NCBI RefSeq assembly: GCF_036227605.1
Contig: NZ_CP109487.1
Span: 7,315,501 to 7,379,500 of the forward strand
Direction of reading: 5' to 3'
DNA length: 64,000 bases
DNA from: Streptomyces sp. NBC_01439
GTDB lineage: Bacteria; Actinomycetota; Actinomycetes; Streptomycetales; Streptomycetaceae
The notes beneath the pieces were generated by a model. The model saw only the letters and a program-made list of their open reading frames with translations. It did no database searches and was not told where the DNA came from. Below, piece by piece: positions 31,703 to 42,033 of the stretch. Made by a program: the position numbers and the translations under genes. How positions within the stretch are numbered: position 1 is the stretch's first letter; each line of letters starts with the position of its first letter.

Positions 31703-33229
31703 TCAGCTGGCGTCTTCGTCGTCGACCCAGCCCATGGAACGCTCCACGGCCTTGAGCCAGCTCTTGTACTCGCGGTCCCGCTGGTCGGCGGGCATCCGCG
31801 GGGTCCACTCCGCCGCGCGGCGCCAGTTGGCGCGCAGGGCGTCGGTGTCGGGCCAGAAGCCGACGGCCAGGCCGGCGGCGTAGGCGGCGCCGAGGCAGGT
31901 GGTCTCGGCGACCATCGGGCGCACCACGGGGGCGTCCAGGAAGTCCGAGAGCGTCTGCATCAGCAGGTTGTTGGAGGTCATGCCGCCGTCGACCTTGAGG
32001 GCGGCGAGCTCGACGCCCGAGTCCTTGGTCATGGCGTCGGTGATCTCGCGGGTCTGCCAGGCGGTGGCCTCCAGGACGGCACGGGCGATGTGCGCCTTGG
32101 TGACGTACCGGGTGAGGCCGGCGATCACACCGCGGGCGTCGGAGCGCCAGTACGGGGCGAAGAGGCCGGAGAAGGCCGGCACGAAGTAGGCGCCGCCGTT
32201 GTCCTCGACCGAGGAGGCCAGGGTCTCGATCTCGGCCGCGGACTTGATCAGGCCCATCTGGTCGCGCATCCACTGGACGAGCGAGCCGGTGACGGCGATG
32301 GAGCCCTCCAGCGCGTAGACCGGCTTCTGGTCGCCGATCTGGTAGCCGACCGTGGTCAGCAGGCCGCTGTAGGAGTTGATGACCTTGTCGCCGGTGTTCA
32401 TCAGCATGAACGTTCCGGTGCCGTAGGTGGACTTCGCCTCGCCCTCGGCGAAACAGGTCTGGCCGAAGAGGGCGGCCTGCTGGTCACCGAGCGCCGAGGC
32501 GACCGGGACACCGGCGAGGACGCCGTCCTTGACGTGGCCGTAGACCTCGGCGGAGGACTTGATCTCGGGGAGGACGTTGAGCGGGACGCCCATCGACTCG
32601 GCGATCTTCTCGTCCCAGGCCAGGCTGTGCAGGTTCATCAGCATGGTGCGCGAGGCGTTGGTGACGTCGGTGACGTGCACACCGCCCTGGGCGCCGCCGG
32701 TGAGGTTCCAGATGACCCACGAGTCCATGGTGCCGAAGAGGATGTCGCCGGCCTCGGCGCGCTCGCGCAGGCCCTCGACGTTGTCGAGCAGCCAGCGGAC
32801 CTTCGGGCCCGCGAAGTAGCTCGCCAGCGGCAGGCCGGTCTCGCGGCGGAAGCGGTCCTGGCCGACGTTGCGGCCGAGCTCCTTGCACAGGGCGTCGGTG
32901 CGGGTGTCCTGCCAGACCAGTGCGTTGTGCACCGGCTCGCCGGTGTGGCGGTCCCACAGGACCGTGGTCTCGCGCTGGTTGGTGATGCCGACGGCCTTGA
33001 CGTCCGCGGCGGTGATCTCCGCCTTGGCGATCGCTCCGGCGACGACCTCCTGGACGTTGGTCCAGATCTCGGTCGCGTCGTGCTCGACCCAGCCCGGCTT
33101 CGGGAAGATCTGCTCGTGCTCCTTCTGGTCGACGGCGACGATACGGCCGTCGCGGTCGAAGACGATGCAGCGGGAGGAGGTGGTGCCCTGATCGATCGCG
33201 GCGATGAAGGGACCGGTGCTGGTGGTCAT
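31703..33229 (-). CDS. glpK: Glycerol kinase
   Basis: 508 residues from ATG 33229 after AGGAGC. FGGY-family kinase motifs: [16 protein letters not shown] (phosphate 1), [46 protein letters not shown], and [15 protein letters not shown] (adenosine binding). It phosphorylates glycerol with ATP, trapping it in the cell. Middle gene of the gyl operon, which GylR represses in S. coelicolor. Confidence 0.97.
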   Translation of the reverse strand: MTTSTGPFIAAIDQGTTSSRCIVFDRDGRIVAVDQKEHEQIFPKPGWVEHDATEIWTNVQEVVAGAIAKAEITAADVKAVGITNQRETTVLWDRHTGEPVHNALVWQDTRTDALCKELGRNVGQDRFRRETGLPLASYFAGPKVRWLLDNVEGLRERAEAGDILFGTMDSWVIWNLTGGAQGGVHVTDVTNASRTMLMNLHSLAWDEKIAESMGVPLNVLPEIKSSAEVYGHVKDGVLAGVPVASALGDQQAALFGQTCFAEGEAKSTYGTGTFMLMNTGDKVINSYSGLLTTVGYQIGDQKPVYALEGSIAVTGSLVQWMRDQMGLIKSAAEIETLASSVEDNGGAYFVPAFSGLFAPYWRSDARGVIAGLTRYVTKAHIARAVLEATAWQTREITDAMTKDSGVELAALKVDGGMTSNNLLMQTLSDFLDAPVVRPMVAETTCLGAAYAAGLAVGFWPDTDALRANWRRAAEWTPRMPADQRDREYKSWLKAVERSMGWVDDEDAS

Positions 33230-33310
33230 GTTGGCTGCTCCTGGCAGGTCGGGTGAGTAGGCGGAATCAGGAGGGCGGTGCGGATCTTACGATCTTGCCG
33301 GTACTGCTGA

Positions 33311-34093
33311 TCAGGCGAACGCGATGTTGTACAGACCACCGGCGAGCGCGGCACCGACGAGCGGGCCGACCACCGGGATCCAGGAGTAACCCCAGTCGGA
33401 GCCGCCCTTGTTGGGCAGCGGCAGCAGGGCGTGCACGATGCGCGGGCCGAGGTCGCGCACCGGGTTGATGGCGTAGCCGGTCGGGCCACCGAGCGAGAGA
33501 CCGATGCCGACGACCACGAACGAGGTGATCAGGACGCCGATGACACCGAGGCCCTTGCCGCCGTCCTGGAGGCCCTGGGTCAAGATCGCCAGGACCAGGA
33601 CGGCCGTACCGATGATCTCGGTCGCCAGGTTCTGCACGACGTTACGGATCTCGGGGCCGGTGGAGAAGATGCCGAGCACCGGACCGGCCACGTCGTGCGG
33701 GTGCGGGTCCTCGGGACCGAGCTTGGCGTCGCGGATGTGCTCCGGGTCGGCCAGGTGGACGCGGAACTGCCCGTAGTAGGTGATCCACATCAGGACCGCG
33801 CCGAGCATGGCGCCCAGCAGCTGGCCGGCGAAGTAGACGGGCGTGTCGCCCCACTCGCCGGTCTTGACGGCGAGGCCGACGGTGACCGCCGGGTTGAGGT
33901 GCGCACCGGAGAGCGGCGCGGACACGTAGGCGGCGATCAGGACGGCGAAGCCCCAGCCGAAGGTGATCGCGAGCCAGCCCGCATTGCGGGCCTTGGAGCT
34001 CTTGAGTGTCACGGCGGCGCAGACGCCACCACCGAGCAGGGTGAGCAGGGCGGTACCGATGGTCTCGCCGATGAAGATGTCGGAGCTGGACAC
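33311..34093 (-). CDS. glpF: Glycerol facilitator (MIP channel)
   Basis: 260 residues from GTG 34093 after AAGGAG. Six transmembrane segments are visible plus two half-helices. The first signature is HLNPAVT. The second reads [13 protein letters not shown], so NPV replaces the usual NPA, though the pore arginine and the aspartate typical of glycerol channels are kept. It mediates passive glycerol uptake. First gene of the operon, downstream of gylR, with a GylR-type site in its promoter region. Confidence 0.93.
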   Translation of the reverse strand: MSSSDIFIGETIGTALLTLLGGGVCAAVTLKSSKARNAGWLAITFGWGFAVLIAAYVSAPLSGAHLNPAVTVGLAVKTGEWGDTPVYFAGQLLGAMLGAVLMWITYYGQFRVHLADPEHIRDAKLGPEDPHPHDVAGPVLGIFSTGPEIRNVVQNLATEIIGTAVLVLAILTQGLQDGGKGLGVIGVLITSFVVVGIGLSLGGPTGYAINPVRDLGPRIVHALLPLPNKGGSDWGYSWIPVVGPLVGAALAGGLYNIAFA

Positions 34094-34407
34094 CCGCGAC
34101 TCCTTACGTACGTCCAGGGGTGGGCGGACACCGGGTCCCTCCGGTGGTTCCGCGCACTCGGTGAGTTCTGCACCGGTCCTTGGCCTTGTCGCATCCTAGC
34201 GCGTATTGCCGGTAGGTGTTCGACAATGCCGACCGATGAACGGCAGTTTTCCGCCCAAGTGAAGAACGCGTCAAGGGTCGGCCAGGCCAATGTGTCGGAT
34301 CGTTACCCGTAGGTGCGATCAGCCAAATCCAGCCATTCGATGGCCGAGATAGGGCGAAAAAAGGGCAGAAGGGGGCCAGGTGATGGCCTAAACCTGCTAA
34401 AGGGAGG
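34094..34407. promoter_or_regulatory. glpF promoter region
   Basis: 314 nt without a gene between gylR and glpF. It contains the GylR-like site at 34218-34234 on a relatively AT-rich stretch and probably the main operon promoter. Confidence 0.55.
34218..34234. promoter_or_regulatory. GylR-type operator upstream of glpF
   Basis: GTTCGACAATGCCGACC; it differs at two bases from the 17-mer at 35223-35239 upstream of gylR. Confidence 0.6.
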
Positions 34408-35175
34408 TCAGAACCGGCCCGCGCCGAGATCGCGTGAAACCGCACGCGCACAGTCCCGCACCGAGGCCACCAGGGCCGCACGGGGCTCGCCGCCCTCGCC
34501 GCACACCCGCTCCACGGCGCCCGCCACCGCCACCGCGCCCACCGGCATCCGGCGCCGGTCGTGGATCGGCGCCGCCACCGACGCGACGCCCTCCCAGGTC
34601 TCCTCGACGTCGGCGGCCCAGCCGCGCGCCCGGGTCAGCCCGAGGACCTCCTCGAAGCCGATGCCGTCCGTGACCGTACGGGGGGTGAACGCCTCGCGCT
34701 CGACCTCCAGGGCCTGGGTGTGCGCCACCGGATCGTAGGCGGACAGCACCTTGCCCAGCGCGGTGGAGTGCAGCGGCTGCATGGCCCCGACCTCCAGCAC
34801 CTGGCGGCTGTCGTCGGGCCGGAACACGTGGTGCATGATCAGCACCCCGCTCTGGTGGAGCACGCCCACGTACACGCTCTCGCCGCTCGCCCGGGCCAGG
34901 TCGTCCGTCCACACCAGGGCGCGGGCGCGCAGCTCGTGCACGTCGAGGTAGCTGTTGCCCAGGCGAAGCAGCTCCGCGCCCAGCTGGTACCGGCCCGAGG
35001 TCGGGTCCTGCTCCACGAAGCCCTCGGCCTGCAGGGTGCGCAGGATGCCGTGGGCCGTGCCCTTGGCCAAGCCCAGCGAGGACGCCACGTCCGAGAGTCC
35101 CAGCCGGCGTTCGCCGCCCGCCAGGAGTCGCAGCATCGCAGCGGCTCGTTCGAGCGACTGGATGTTCCGTGCCAT
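34408..35175 (-). CDS. gylR: IclR-family glycerol operon repressor GylR
   Basis: 255 residues from ATG 35175 (MARNIQSLERAAAMLRLL). An N-terminal winged helix (LSDVASSLGLAKGTAHGILRTLQAEGFVEQD) is followed by the IclR effector-binding domain (LHSTALGKVLSAYDP; VTDGIGFEEVLGLTRARGWA). In S. coelicolor GylR represses the gyl operon and itself and responds to glycerol or glycerol-3-phosphate. Two near-identical sites before gylR and glpF support the same control here. Confidence 0.93.
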   Translation of the reverse strand: MARNIQSLERAAAMLRLLAGGERRLGLSDVASSLGLAKGTAHGILRTLQAEGFVEQDPTSGRYQLGAELLRLGNSYLDVHELRARALVWTDDLARASGESVYVGVLHQSGVLIMHHVFRPDDSRQVLEVGAMQPLHSTALGKVLSAYDPVAHTQALEVEREAFTPRTVTDGIGFEEVLGLTRARGWAADVEETWEGVASVAAPIHDRRRMPVGAVAVAGAVERVCGEGGEPRAALVASVRDCARAVSRDLGAGRF

Positions 35176-35222
35176 CGTGCAGCCTCCTGCAGACCTTCGG
35201 TAGTACTGACCATCTTGACGCG

Positions 35223-35239
35223 GTTCGACAATGCTGAAC
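35223..35239. promoter_or_regulatory. GylR-type operator upstream of gylR
   Basis: GTTCGACAATGCTGAAC, an imperfect palindrome (GTTC...GAAC), 48 nt before the gylR start. It would allow autoregulation. The rest of the gap to metH (to 35450) shows no riboswitch that I can recognise. Confidence 0.6.
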
Positions 35240-35450
35240 AGTATCGGTCGATGTCGACCTTGCGCACCGTCGGACAGCTGTTCGCCGTACCGTCGCAGGG
35301 ACACCGCCCCGGAAAGTCCCCGCCACAGAATGCAGTCCGCCACGTGGGACACCCACACCGGGGCGCCTGCCTCGCGGTTACCCTGGCCGCGTGCACCCTT
35401 GACACAGAGGGGGTGCAAAGCCGACAGCCGTCGCATCCCAGGGAGCACCC

Positions 35451-38400
35451 ATGGCTTCGTTGCCCACCCCGCCCGCCGACACCCAGACCCGGGCCGATGC
35501 CCTCCGGGAGGCGCTCGCGACCCGCGTGGTCGTCGCCGACGGAGCCATGGGAACGATGCTCCAGGCGCAGGACCCCACCATGGAGGACTTCCAGCAGCTC
35601 GAAGGCTGCAACGAGGTCCTCAACATCACCCGCCCCGACATCGTGCGCTCCGTCCACGAGGCGTACTTCTCGGTGGGCGTGGACTGCGTCGAGACCAACA
35701 CCTTCGGCACGAACTACGCGGCGCTCGCCGAGTACGACATCGCCGAACGCAATTTCGAGCTGTCGGAGGCCGGCGCGCGCATCGCCCGCGAGGTCGCCGA
35801 CGAGTTCACCGCCTCCACCGGTCAGCAGCGCTGGGTCCTCGGCTCCATGGGCCCCGGCACCAAGCTCCCCACGCTCGGCCACATCACCTACGGCCAGATC
35901 CGCGACGCCTACCAGATCAACGCCGAGGGCCTGCTCTCCGGTGGCGCCGACGCGCTGCTCGTCGAGACCACCCAGGACCTCCTGCAGACGAAGTCCTCGA
36001 TCATCGGCGCCCGCCGGGCCATGGAAGCCCTCGGCGTCACCGTCCCGCTGATCTGCTCCGTCACCGTCGAGACCACCGGCACGATGCTCCTCGGCTCCGA
36101 GATCGGCGCGGCCCTGACCGCCCTGGAGCCGCTGGGCATCGACATGATCGGCCTGAACTGCGCCACCGGCCCCGCCGAGATGAGCGAGCACCTGCGCTAC
36201 CTCGCGCGCAACGCCCGCATCCCGCTCTCCTGCATGCCCAATGCCGGCCTGCCCGTCCTGACCAAGCAGGGCGCGCACTACCCGCTGACCGCCCCCGAGC
36301 TCGCCGACGCCCAGGAGACCTTCGTCCGCGAGTACGGCCTCTCCCTGGTCGGCGGCTGCTGCGGCACGACCCCCGAGCACCTGCGCCAGGTCGTCGAGCG
36401 GGTCCGCGGCACGGCCGTCACCGAGCGCACCCCCCAGCCCGAACCCGGCGCCGCCTCGCTCTACCAGACCGTGCCCTTCCGCCAGGACACCTCCTACATG
36501 GCGATCGGCGAGCGCACCAACGCCAACGGCTCCAAGAAGTTCCGCGAAGCCATGCTGGAGGCCCGCTGGGACGACTGCGTGGAGATGGCGCGCGACCAGA
36601 TCCGCGAGGGCGCGCACATGCTCGACCTCTGCGTGGACTACGTGGGCCGCGACGGCGTCGCCGACATGGAGGAGCTGGCTGGCCGCTTCGCCACCGCCTC
36701 CACCCTGCCCATCGTCCTGGACTCCACCGAGGTTCCCGTCATCCGGGCGGGCCTGGAGAAGCTCGGCGGCCGCGCGGTCATCAACTCCGTGAACTACGAG
36801 GACGGCGACGGCCCCGAGTCCCGCTTCGCCAAGGTCACCCGACTGGCCCAGGAGCACGGCGCCGCGCTCATCGCGCTGACCATCGACGAGGAGGGCCAGG
36901 CCCGCACCGTCGAGCACAAGGTCGCCATTGCCGAACGGCTCATCGAGGACCTGACGGCCAACTGGGGGATCCGCGAGTCGGACATCCTCATTGACACGCT
37001 GACCTTCACCATCTGCACCGGCCAGGAGGAGTCCCGGAAGGACGGCATCGCCACGATCGAGGCGATCCGCGAGCTCAAGCGGCTCCACCCGGACGTCCAG
37101 ACCACCCTCGGCCTGTCCAACATCTCCTTCGGCCTCAACCCGGCCGCCCGCGTCCTGCTGAACTCGGTCTTCCTCGACGAGTGCGTCAAGGCCGGCCTGG
37201 ACTCCGCCATCGTCCACGCCTCCAAGATCCTGCCGATCGCCCGCTTCGACGAGGAGCAGGTCACCACCGCCCTCGACCTGATCTACGACCGGCGCGACGG
37301 CGACTACGACCCGCTCCAGAAGCTGATGGCCCTCTTCGAGGGCGTCAACACCAAGTCCCTCAAGGCCGGCCGCGCCGAGGAACTCCTCGCCCTGCCGCTG
37401 GACGAGCGACTGCAGCGCCGCATCATCGACGGCGAGAAGAACGGCCTGGAGGCCGACCTCGACGAGGCCCTTCAGACCCGCCCCGCCCTCGACATCGTCA
37501 ACGACACCCTCCTGGAGGGCATGAAGGTCGTCGGCGAGCTCTTCGGCTCGGGCCAGATGCAGCTCCCCTTCGTCCTCCAGTCCGCCGAGGTCATGAAGAC
37601 GGCCGTCGCGTACCTCGAACCGCACATGGAGAAGACCGATGACGAGGGCAAGGGCACGATCGTCCTCGCCACCGTCCGCGGCGACGTCCACGACATCGGC
37701 AAGAACCTCGTCGACATCATCCTCACTAACAACGGCTACAACGTCGTCAACATCGGCATCAAGCAGCCCGTCTCCGCGATCCTCGAAGCCGCGCAGGAGC
37801 ACAAGGCCGACGTCATCGGCATGTCGGGCCTGCTCGTGAAGTCGACCGTGATCATGAAGGAGAACCTGGAGGAGCTGAACCAGCGCAAGCTGGCCGCCGA
37901 CTACCCGGTGATCCTCGGCGGCGCCGCCCTCACCCGCGCCTACGTCGAGCAGGACCTCCACGAGATCTACGAGGGCGAGGTCCGCTACGCCCGCGACGCC
38001 TTCGAGGGCCTGCGCCTCATGGACGCCCTGATCGCCGTCAAGCGCGGCGTCCCCGGCGCGACCCTGCCCGAGCTCAAGCAGCGCCGCGTCGCCAAGCGCG
38101 ACGTTCCGGCCCTCCAGGTGGAGGAGCCGGAGGAGTCCGGCGGCCGCTCCGACGTGTCCGTCGACAACCCGGTGCCCGCCCCGCCGTTCTGGGGCACCCG
38201 CGTGGTCAAGGGCATCCCGCTCAAGGACTACGCCTCCTGGCTCGACGAGGGCGCCCTCTTCAAGGGCCAGTGGGGCCTCAAGCAGGCCCGCGCGGGCGGA
38301 GCCACGTACGAGGAGCTCGTCGAGAGCGAGGGCCGTCCGCGGCTGCGCGGCCTCCTGGACAAGCTGCACACCGAGAACCTGCTGGAAGCCGCCGTCGTCT

Positions 38401-38963
38401 ACGGGTACTTCCCCTGCGTCTCTAAGGGCGATGACCTGATCATCCTCGACGACGCCGGCAACGAACGGACCCGCTTCACCTTCCCGCGCCAGCGCCGCGG
38501 CCGACGCCTGTGCCTCGCGGACTTCTTCCGCCCCGAGGAGTCGGGCGAGACCGACGTCGTCGGCTTGCAGGTGGTCACCGTCGGCTCGAAGATCGGCGAG
38601 GCCACCGCCAAGCTGTTCGAGTCGGACTCCTACCGCGAGTACCTGGAGCTGCACGGCCTTTCGGTCCAGCTCGCCGAGGCCATGGCCGAGTACTGGCACG
38701 CCCGCGTCCGCGCCGAGCTCGGATTCGGCGGTGAGGACCCGGCGAAGGTCGAGGACATGTTCGACCTCAAGTACCGCGGTGCCCGCTTCTCGCTCGGCTA
38801 CGGCGCCTGCCCCGACCTGGAGGACCGCGCGAAGATCGCCGACCTCCTGGAGCCGGAGCGGATCGGCGTCCACCTGTCGGAGGAGTTCCAGCTCCACCCG
38901 GAGCAGTCCACCGACGCGATCGTGATCCACCACCCCGAAGCGAAGTATTTCAACGCACGCTGA
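35451..38963 (+). CDS. metH: Cobalamin-dependent methionine synthase
   Basis: 1170 residues. In order: a homocysteine-binding barrel (about 20-320) with zinc cysteines in GLNCATGP and LVGGCCGTTPEHL; a pterin-binding barrel (about 345-600, GERTNANGSKKFREAML); the helical cap; the B12 domain with DVHDIGKNLV, in which H747 is the cobalt ligand; and the C-terminal S-adenosylmethionine activation domain (LCLADFFRPEESGETD; GYGACPDLEDR). It methylates homocysteine from methyl-tetrahydrofolate. All modules are complete. Confidence 0.97.
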   Translation: MASLPTPPADTQTRADALREALATRVVVADGAMGTMLQAQDPTMEDFQQLEGCNEVLNITRPDIVRSVHEAYFSVGVDCVETNTFGTNYAALAEYDIAERNFELSEAGARIAREVADEFTASTGQQRWVLGSMGPGTKLPTLGHITYGQIRDAYQINAEGLLSGGADALLVETTQDLLQTKSSIIGARRAMEALGVTVPLICSVTVETTGTMLLGSEIGAALTALEPLGIDMIGLNCATGPAEMSEHLRYLARNARIPLSCMPNAGLPVLTKQGAHYPLTAPELADAQETFVREYGLSLVGGCCGTTPEHLRQVVERVRGTAVTERTPQPEPGAASLYQTVPFRQDTSYMAIGERTNANGSKKFREAMLEARWDDCVEMARDQIREGAHMLDLCVDYVGRDGVADMEELAGRFATASTLPIVLDSTEVPVIRAGLEKLGGRAVINSVNYEDGDGPESRFAKVTRLAQEHGAALIALTIDEEGQARTVEHKVAIAERLIEDLTANWGIRESDILIDTLTFTICTGQEESRKDGIATIEAIRELKRLHPDVQTTLGLSNISFGLNPAARVLLNSVFLDECVKAGLDSAIVHASKILPIARFDEEQVTTALDLIYDRRDGDYDPLQKLMALFEGVNTKSLKAGRAEELLALPLDERLQRRIIDGEKNGLEADLDEALQTRPALDIVNDTLLEGMKVVGELFGSGQMQLPFVLQSAEVMKTAVAYLEPHMEKTDDEGKGTIVLATVRGDVHDIGKNLVDIILTNNGYNVVNIGIKQPVSAILEAAQEHKADVIGMSGLLVKSTVIMKENLEELNQRKLAADYPVILGGAALTRAYVEQDLHEIYEGEVRYARDAFEGLRLMDALIAVKRGVPGATLPELKQRRVAKRDVPALQVEEPEESGGRSDVSVDNPVPAPPFWGTRVVKGIPLKDYASWLDEGALFKGQWGLKQARAGGATYEELVESEGRPRLRGLLDKLHTENLLEAAVVYGYFPCVSKGDDLIILDDAGNERTRFTFPRQRRGRRLCLADFFRPEESGETDVVGLQVVTVGSKIGEATAKLFESDSYREYLELHGLSVQLAEAMAEYWHARVRAELGFGGEDPAKVEDMFDLKYRGARFSLGYGACPDLEDRAKIADLLEPERIGVHLSEEFQLHPEQSTDAIVIHHPEAKYFNAR

Positions 38964-39076
38964 GCTCCACCGACGTACACTTGTCGGTCCCATACAGGCC
39001 GGTCGCCTGTTCCCCGGGGTCGCATGCCCCGCGGAAGAGGTGACCGGCCTTCTCGTCCCTTCTGAGAGGCATGCGC

Positions 39077-39778
39077 ATGACGAGCACCGTTCCCGCCCCC
39101 GTCGCCCGTACGGCCGACGGTTCTGCCCTGCAGGCGGTGCTGCTCGACATGGACGGCACCCTCGTCGACACCGAGGGCTTCTGGTGGGAGATCGAGGCCG
39201 AGATCTTCCAGGAGCTCGGCCACCGCCTCGACGAATCCTGGCGCGACGTGGTCGTCGGCGGCCCCATGAGCCGCAGCGCGACCTTCCTGATCGAGTCGAC
39301 CGGCGCCGCCATCGGCCTCGCCGAGCTGAGCGTCCTGCTCAACGAGCGCTTCGAGGCCCGCATCGCCGACCGGGTGCCGCTGATGCCCGGAGCCGAGCGG
39401 CTGCTGACCGAGCTCGCCCGGCACAACGTGCCCACCGCCCTCGTCTCCGCCTCCCACCGCCGGGTGATCGACCAGGTCCTCCTCACCCTCGGCCGCGACC
39501 GCTTCACGATGACGGTCGCCGGCGACGAGGTGGCCCGCACCAAGCCGCACCCCGACCCGTACCTGTTCGCCGCGCGCTCGCTGGGCGCACACCCCTCGCG
39601 GTGCGCGGTCATCGAGGACACCCGCACCGGTGTGGCGGCCGCCGAGGCCGCCGGCTGCCGGGTCGTGGCCATCCCCTCGGTCGGCGTGATCGAACCCGCC
39701 CCCGGGCGCACGGTCGTCCGCTCGCTGGAGGACGTGGACCTCGCGTTCCTGCGCTCGCTCATCGCCCCGTTTAACTGA
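39077..39778 (+). CDS. HAD-superfamily hydrolase
   Basis: 233 residues from ATG 39077; the ATG two codons upstream is too close to AGAGG. Motifs of HAD subfamily I: LLDMDGTLVDTEGFWWEI (nucleophile Asp), VSASHRRV (motif II), KPHPDPYLFAARSLG (motif III lysine) and IEDTRTGVAAAEAAGC (motif IV). This is a beta-phosphoglucomutase-like phosphatase fold; the substrate is unknown. It lies after metH, but the gap and separate ribosome-binding site leave co-transcription uncertain. Confidence 0.92.
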   Translation: MTSTVPAPVARTADGSALQAVLLDMDGTLVDTEGFWWEIEAEIFQELGHRLDESWRDVVVGGPMSRSATFLIESTGAAIGLAELSVLLNERFEARIADRVPLMPGAERLLTELARHNVPTALVSASHRRVIDQVLLTLGRDRFTMTVAGDEVARTKPHPDPYLFAARSLGAHPSRCAVIEDTRTGVAAAEAAGCRVVAIPSVGVIEPAPGRTVVRSLEDVDLAFLRSLIAPFN

Positions 39779-40357
39779 GAGTGACGACCCCGGCCTCCGA
39801 TCGGGCGTGCACTACCCAAGCGGACACATCGGCATGCACTGGCCTACATCGGTATGCATTGCCACGCACCGGAGCCCCCCGAGCACGCTCCGTGCCGAAC
39901 GGAACGCTGTTCGGCTGCGTCCTGGCGGAAGGATCTTCCGTGATAGGTCCCGGAGGCTGAAATTCCATCCCCTCCGGGGTTGTTGCGTAGGGTGACCTTG
40001 GTCACCCTGCGCACCTTCGGCGACTCCCTCCCGGGGCCCCCTCGGCTTCCAATGTGTCCACATTGATCAGCCCCTGACCGAATCTGCGCAGCCTGCCTGC
40101 CAACAGGCAGTTCGCTCCGATCACAGTGCGATTACGCCTCAAGTTCCGCCAGTTCCAGCCATCCCTCCCCGGACCACTACTGTCGATGCGGGCACTACGC
40201 CGCACCTCAGCCGGCCCCGACACACACCCCTGTGCCGGGACCGCGTGGACCGATCGTCACAACACCGGCCCGATCGTTCCGCCCCGAACGGGCGACCGAC
40301 GCGAAGTGCCCTCTACGCCGCTTTGAACAAGTGCCGGTTACAGGGAGTACTTCCAGC
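39779..40357. promoter_or_regulatory. Long intergenic region with three perfect dyads
   Basis: 579 nt without a credible gene. It holds a Crp-type dyad (39989-40008), CAATGTG-TC-CACATTG (40050-40065) and CTGCCTG-CCAA-CAGGCAG (40093-40110). It probably carries the regulated promoter of the first binding-protein gene. Confidence 0.55.
39989..40008. promoter_or_regulatory. Crp-type binding site candidate AGGGTGACC-TT-GGTCACCCT
   Basis: A perfect 9+2+9 palindrome that contains GTGA-N6-TCAC, the general Crp core, and fits GTG-N6-GNCAC described for Streptomyces Crp. It lies 350 nt before the start at 40358. Confidence 0.5.
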
Positions 40358-41962
40358 ATGAACCGCAAGACCATGGTGCTGACGGCCGCGGCCGGACTGC
40401 TCACCCCTGCGCTGGCCGCCTGCGGCAGCGCGAGCGGCGGAGGAGCAGGATCCGGCGCGATCGTCGTCGGCACCACCGATCGGTTCGAGGCCGCAGACTT
40501 CGCTCCCGCCCCCTTCGACCCGGCCTACGCCTACGACGCCAGCACCTGGAACGTCCTGCGCCAGACCGTCCAGACGCTGATGCACACCCCGCGCGGCGGC
40601 GGCCAGCCCGTCCCCGAAGCAGCCTCCGCCTGCCGCTTCACCGACGCCGGCAACGAGAGCTACCGCTGCACCCTGCGCCCCGATCTGAAGTTCGCCGACG
40701 GTGAGCCCCTCACCGCCAAGGACGTCAAGTTCTCCATCGATCGCGTCCGCACCATCAAGGACGAGAACGGCCCCTCCTCGCTGCTCTCCACTCTCGACAA
40801 CGTCGAGGTCAAGGGCACCGACACCGTCGTCTTCCACCTGAAGACCCCGGACGCGACCTTCCCGTTCAAACTCTCCACCCCCGCCGCCGGCATCGTCAGT
40901 GAGAAGAACTACGACGCCAAGAAGCTCCGCGAGGGCTTCGCCGTGGACGGCTCCGGCCCGTACACGATGAAGGCCGAGGTCAAGGGCAACCAACTGGTCC
41001 GCGCCGTCTTCACCAAGAACCCGCACTACAAGGGCGACCTCAAGCTGCAGAACGACAAGGTCGAGCTGCGCACCTTCGCCGACTCCCCGACCATGGGCAA
41101 GGCACTCACCGACGGGAAGATCCACATGGTCTCCCGCACCCTGTCGCCCGCCCAGATCACCGAGCTCAGCGCCAACCCGCCCAAGGGCGTGAAGCTGGTC
41201 CCGATGCCCGGCCTGGAGATCCGCTACCTCGGCTTCAACACCGAGGCCCCGGTCGTCAAGGACAAGGCCGTGCGCCAGGCGCTCGCCGCCGCCGTCGACC
41301 GCGGCCAGCTCATCTCCAAGGTCTACGGCAAGTCCGCCCAGCCGCTCTACTCGCTGGTCCCCACCACCGTCACGGGCCACGTCAACTCCTTCTACAACAA
41401 GTACGGCGAGGCCAACACGCCCAAGGCCGCCGCCCTGCTGAAGGAGGCCGGGATCAAGACCCCGGTCAAGCTGACCCTGCACTACACCAGCGACCACTAC
41501 GGCGACGGCACGGCCGCCGAGTTCGAGGCCCTCAAGGCCCAGCTCAACTCCACCGGCCTGTTCGACATCACCGTCCAGGGCAACGAGTGGGCGGACTTCC
41601 GCCCCGCCCAGAAGAAGGGCGACCACGCCGCCTACGGGCTCGGCTGGTTCCCCGACTACCCGGACGCCGACAACTTCCTCGCCCCGTTCCTGGAGCAGGA
41701 CAACTTCTTGGGCACGCCGTACGCCAACAGTGCGGTGCGCAGCAGGCTCATCCCCGAATCCCGGCGGGCGGTCGACCGTACGGTCGCCGTCCCCGCGATC
41801 ACGGAGATGCAGGACATCGTCGCCGAGGACGTACCCGTCCTGCCCCTGTGGCAGGGCAAGCAGTACGTCGCCGCACGCGACGGGATCACCGGAGTGGAGT
41901 GGTCGGTCAACGCCATCTCCGACCTCCAGTTGTGGGAGCTCGGCCGTGGCGTAAGCGGCTGA
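40358..41962 (+). CDS. ABC transporter substrate-binding lipoprotein (SBP_bac_5), first of two
   Basis: 534 residues from ATG 40358 with AGGGAG upstream. A signal peptide with lipobox LAAC (cysteine at about 22) anchors it to the outer face of the membrane. The family 5 fold is clear: RPDLKFADGEPLTAKDVKFSIDRV, DAVRQALAAAVDRGQL and the late WFPDYPDADNFLAPF. It probably binds an oligopeptide or similar ligand. No permease or ATPase gene is nearby; a paralogue follows 71 nt downstream. Confidence 0.92.
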   Translation: MNRKTMVLTAAAGLLTPALAACGSASGGGAGSGAIVVGTTDRFEAADFAPAPFDPAYAYDASTWNVLRQTVQTLMHTPRGGGQPVPEAASACRFTDAGNESYRCTLRPDLKFADGEPLTAKDVKFSIDRVRTIKDENGPSSLLSTLDNVEVKGTDTVVFHLKTPDATFPFKLSTPAAGIVSEKNYDAKKLREGFAVDGSGPYTMKAEVKGNQLVRAVFTKNPHYKGDLKLQNDKVELRTFADSPTMGKALTDGKIHMVSRTLSPAQITELSANPPKGVKLVPMPGLEIRYLGFNTEAPVVKDKAVRQALAAAVDRGQLISKVYGKSAQPLYSLVPTTVTGHVNSFYNKYGEANTPKAAALLKEAGIKTPVKLTLHYTSDHYGDGTAAEFEALKAQLNSTGLFDITVQGNEWADFRPAQKKGDHAAYGLGWFPDYPDADNFLAPFLEQDNFLGTPYANSAVRSRLIPESRRAVDRTVAVPAITEMQDIVAEDVPVLPLWQGKQYVAARDGITGVEWSVNAISDLQLWELGRGVSG

Positions 41963-42033
41963 GCAAGGCAAAGACCGGCAGCGGGTGTCGCGGGCCGGAA
42001 CAACGAAACAGTTCGACTGTGAAGGACGTTCGC

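Noticed and set aside
35240..35450. Cobalamin riboswitch upstream of metH
   Set aside because: No B12-box or expected helical junction could be recognised in the 211-nt gap.
34839..38993. 1384-aa minus-strand ORF opposite metH
   Set aside because: Antisense shadow produced by the high-GC codon pattern; metH on the plus strand has full domain matches.
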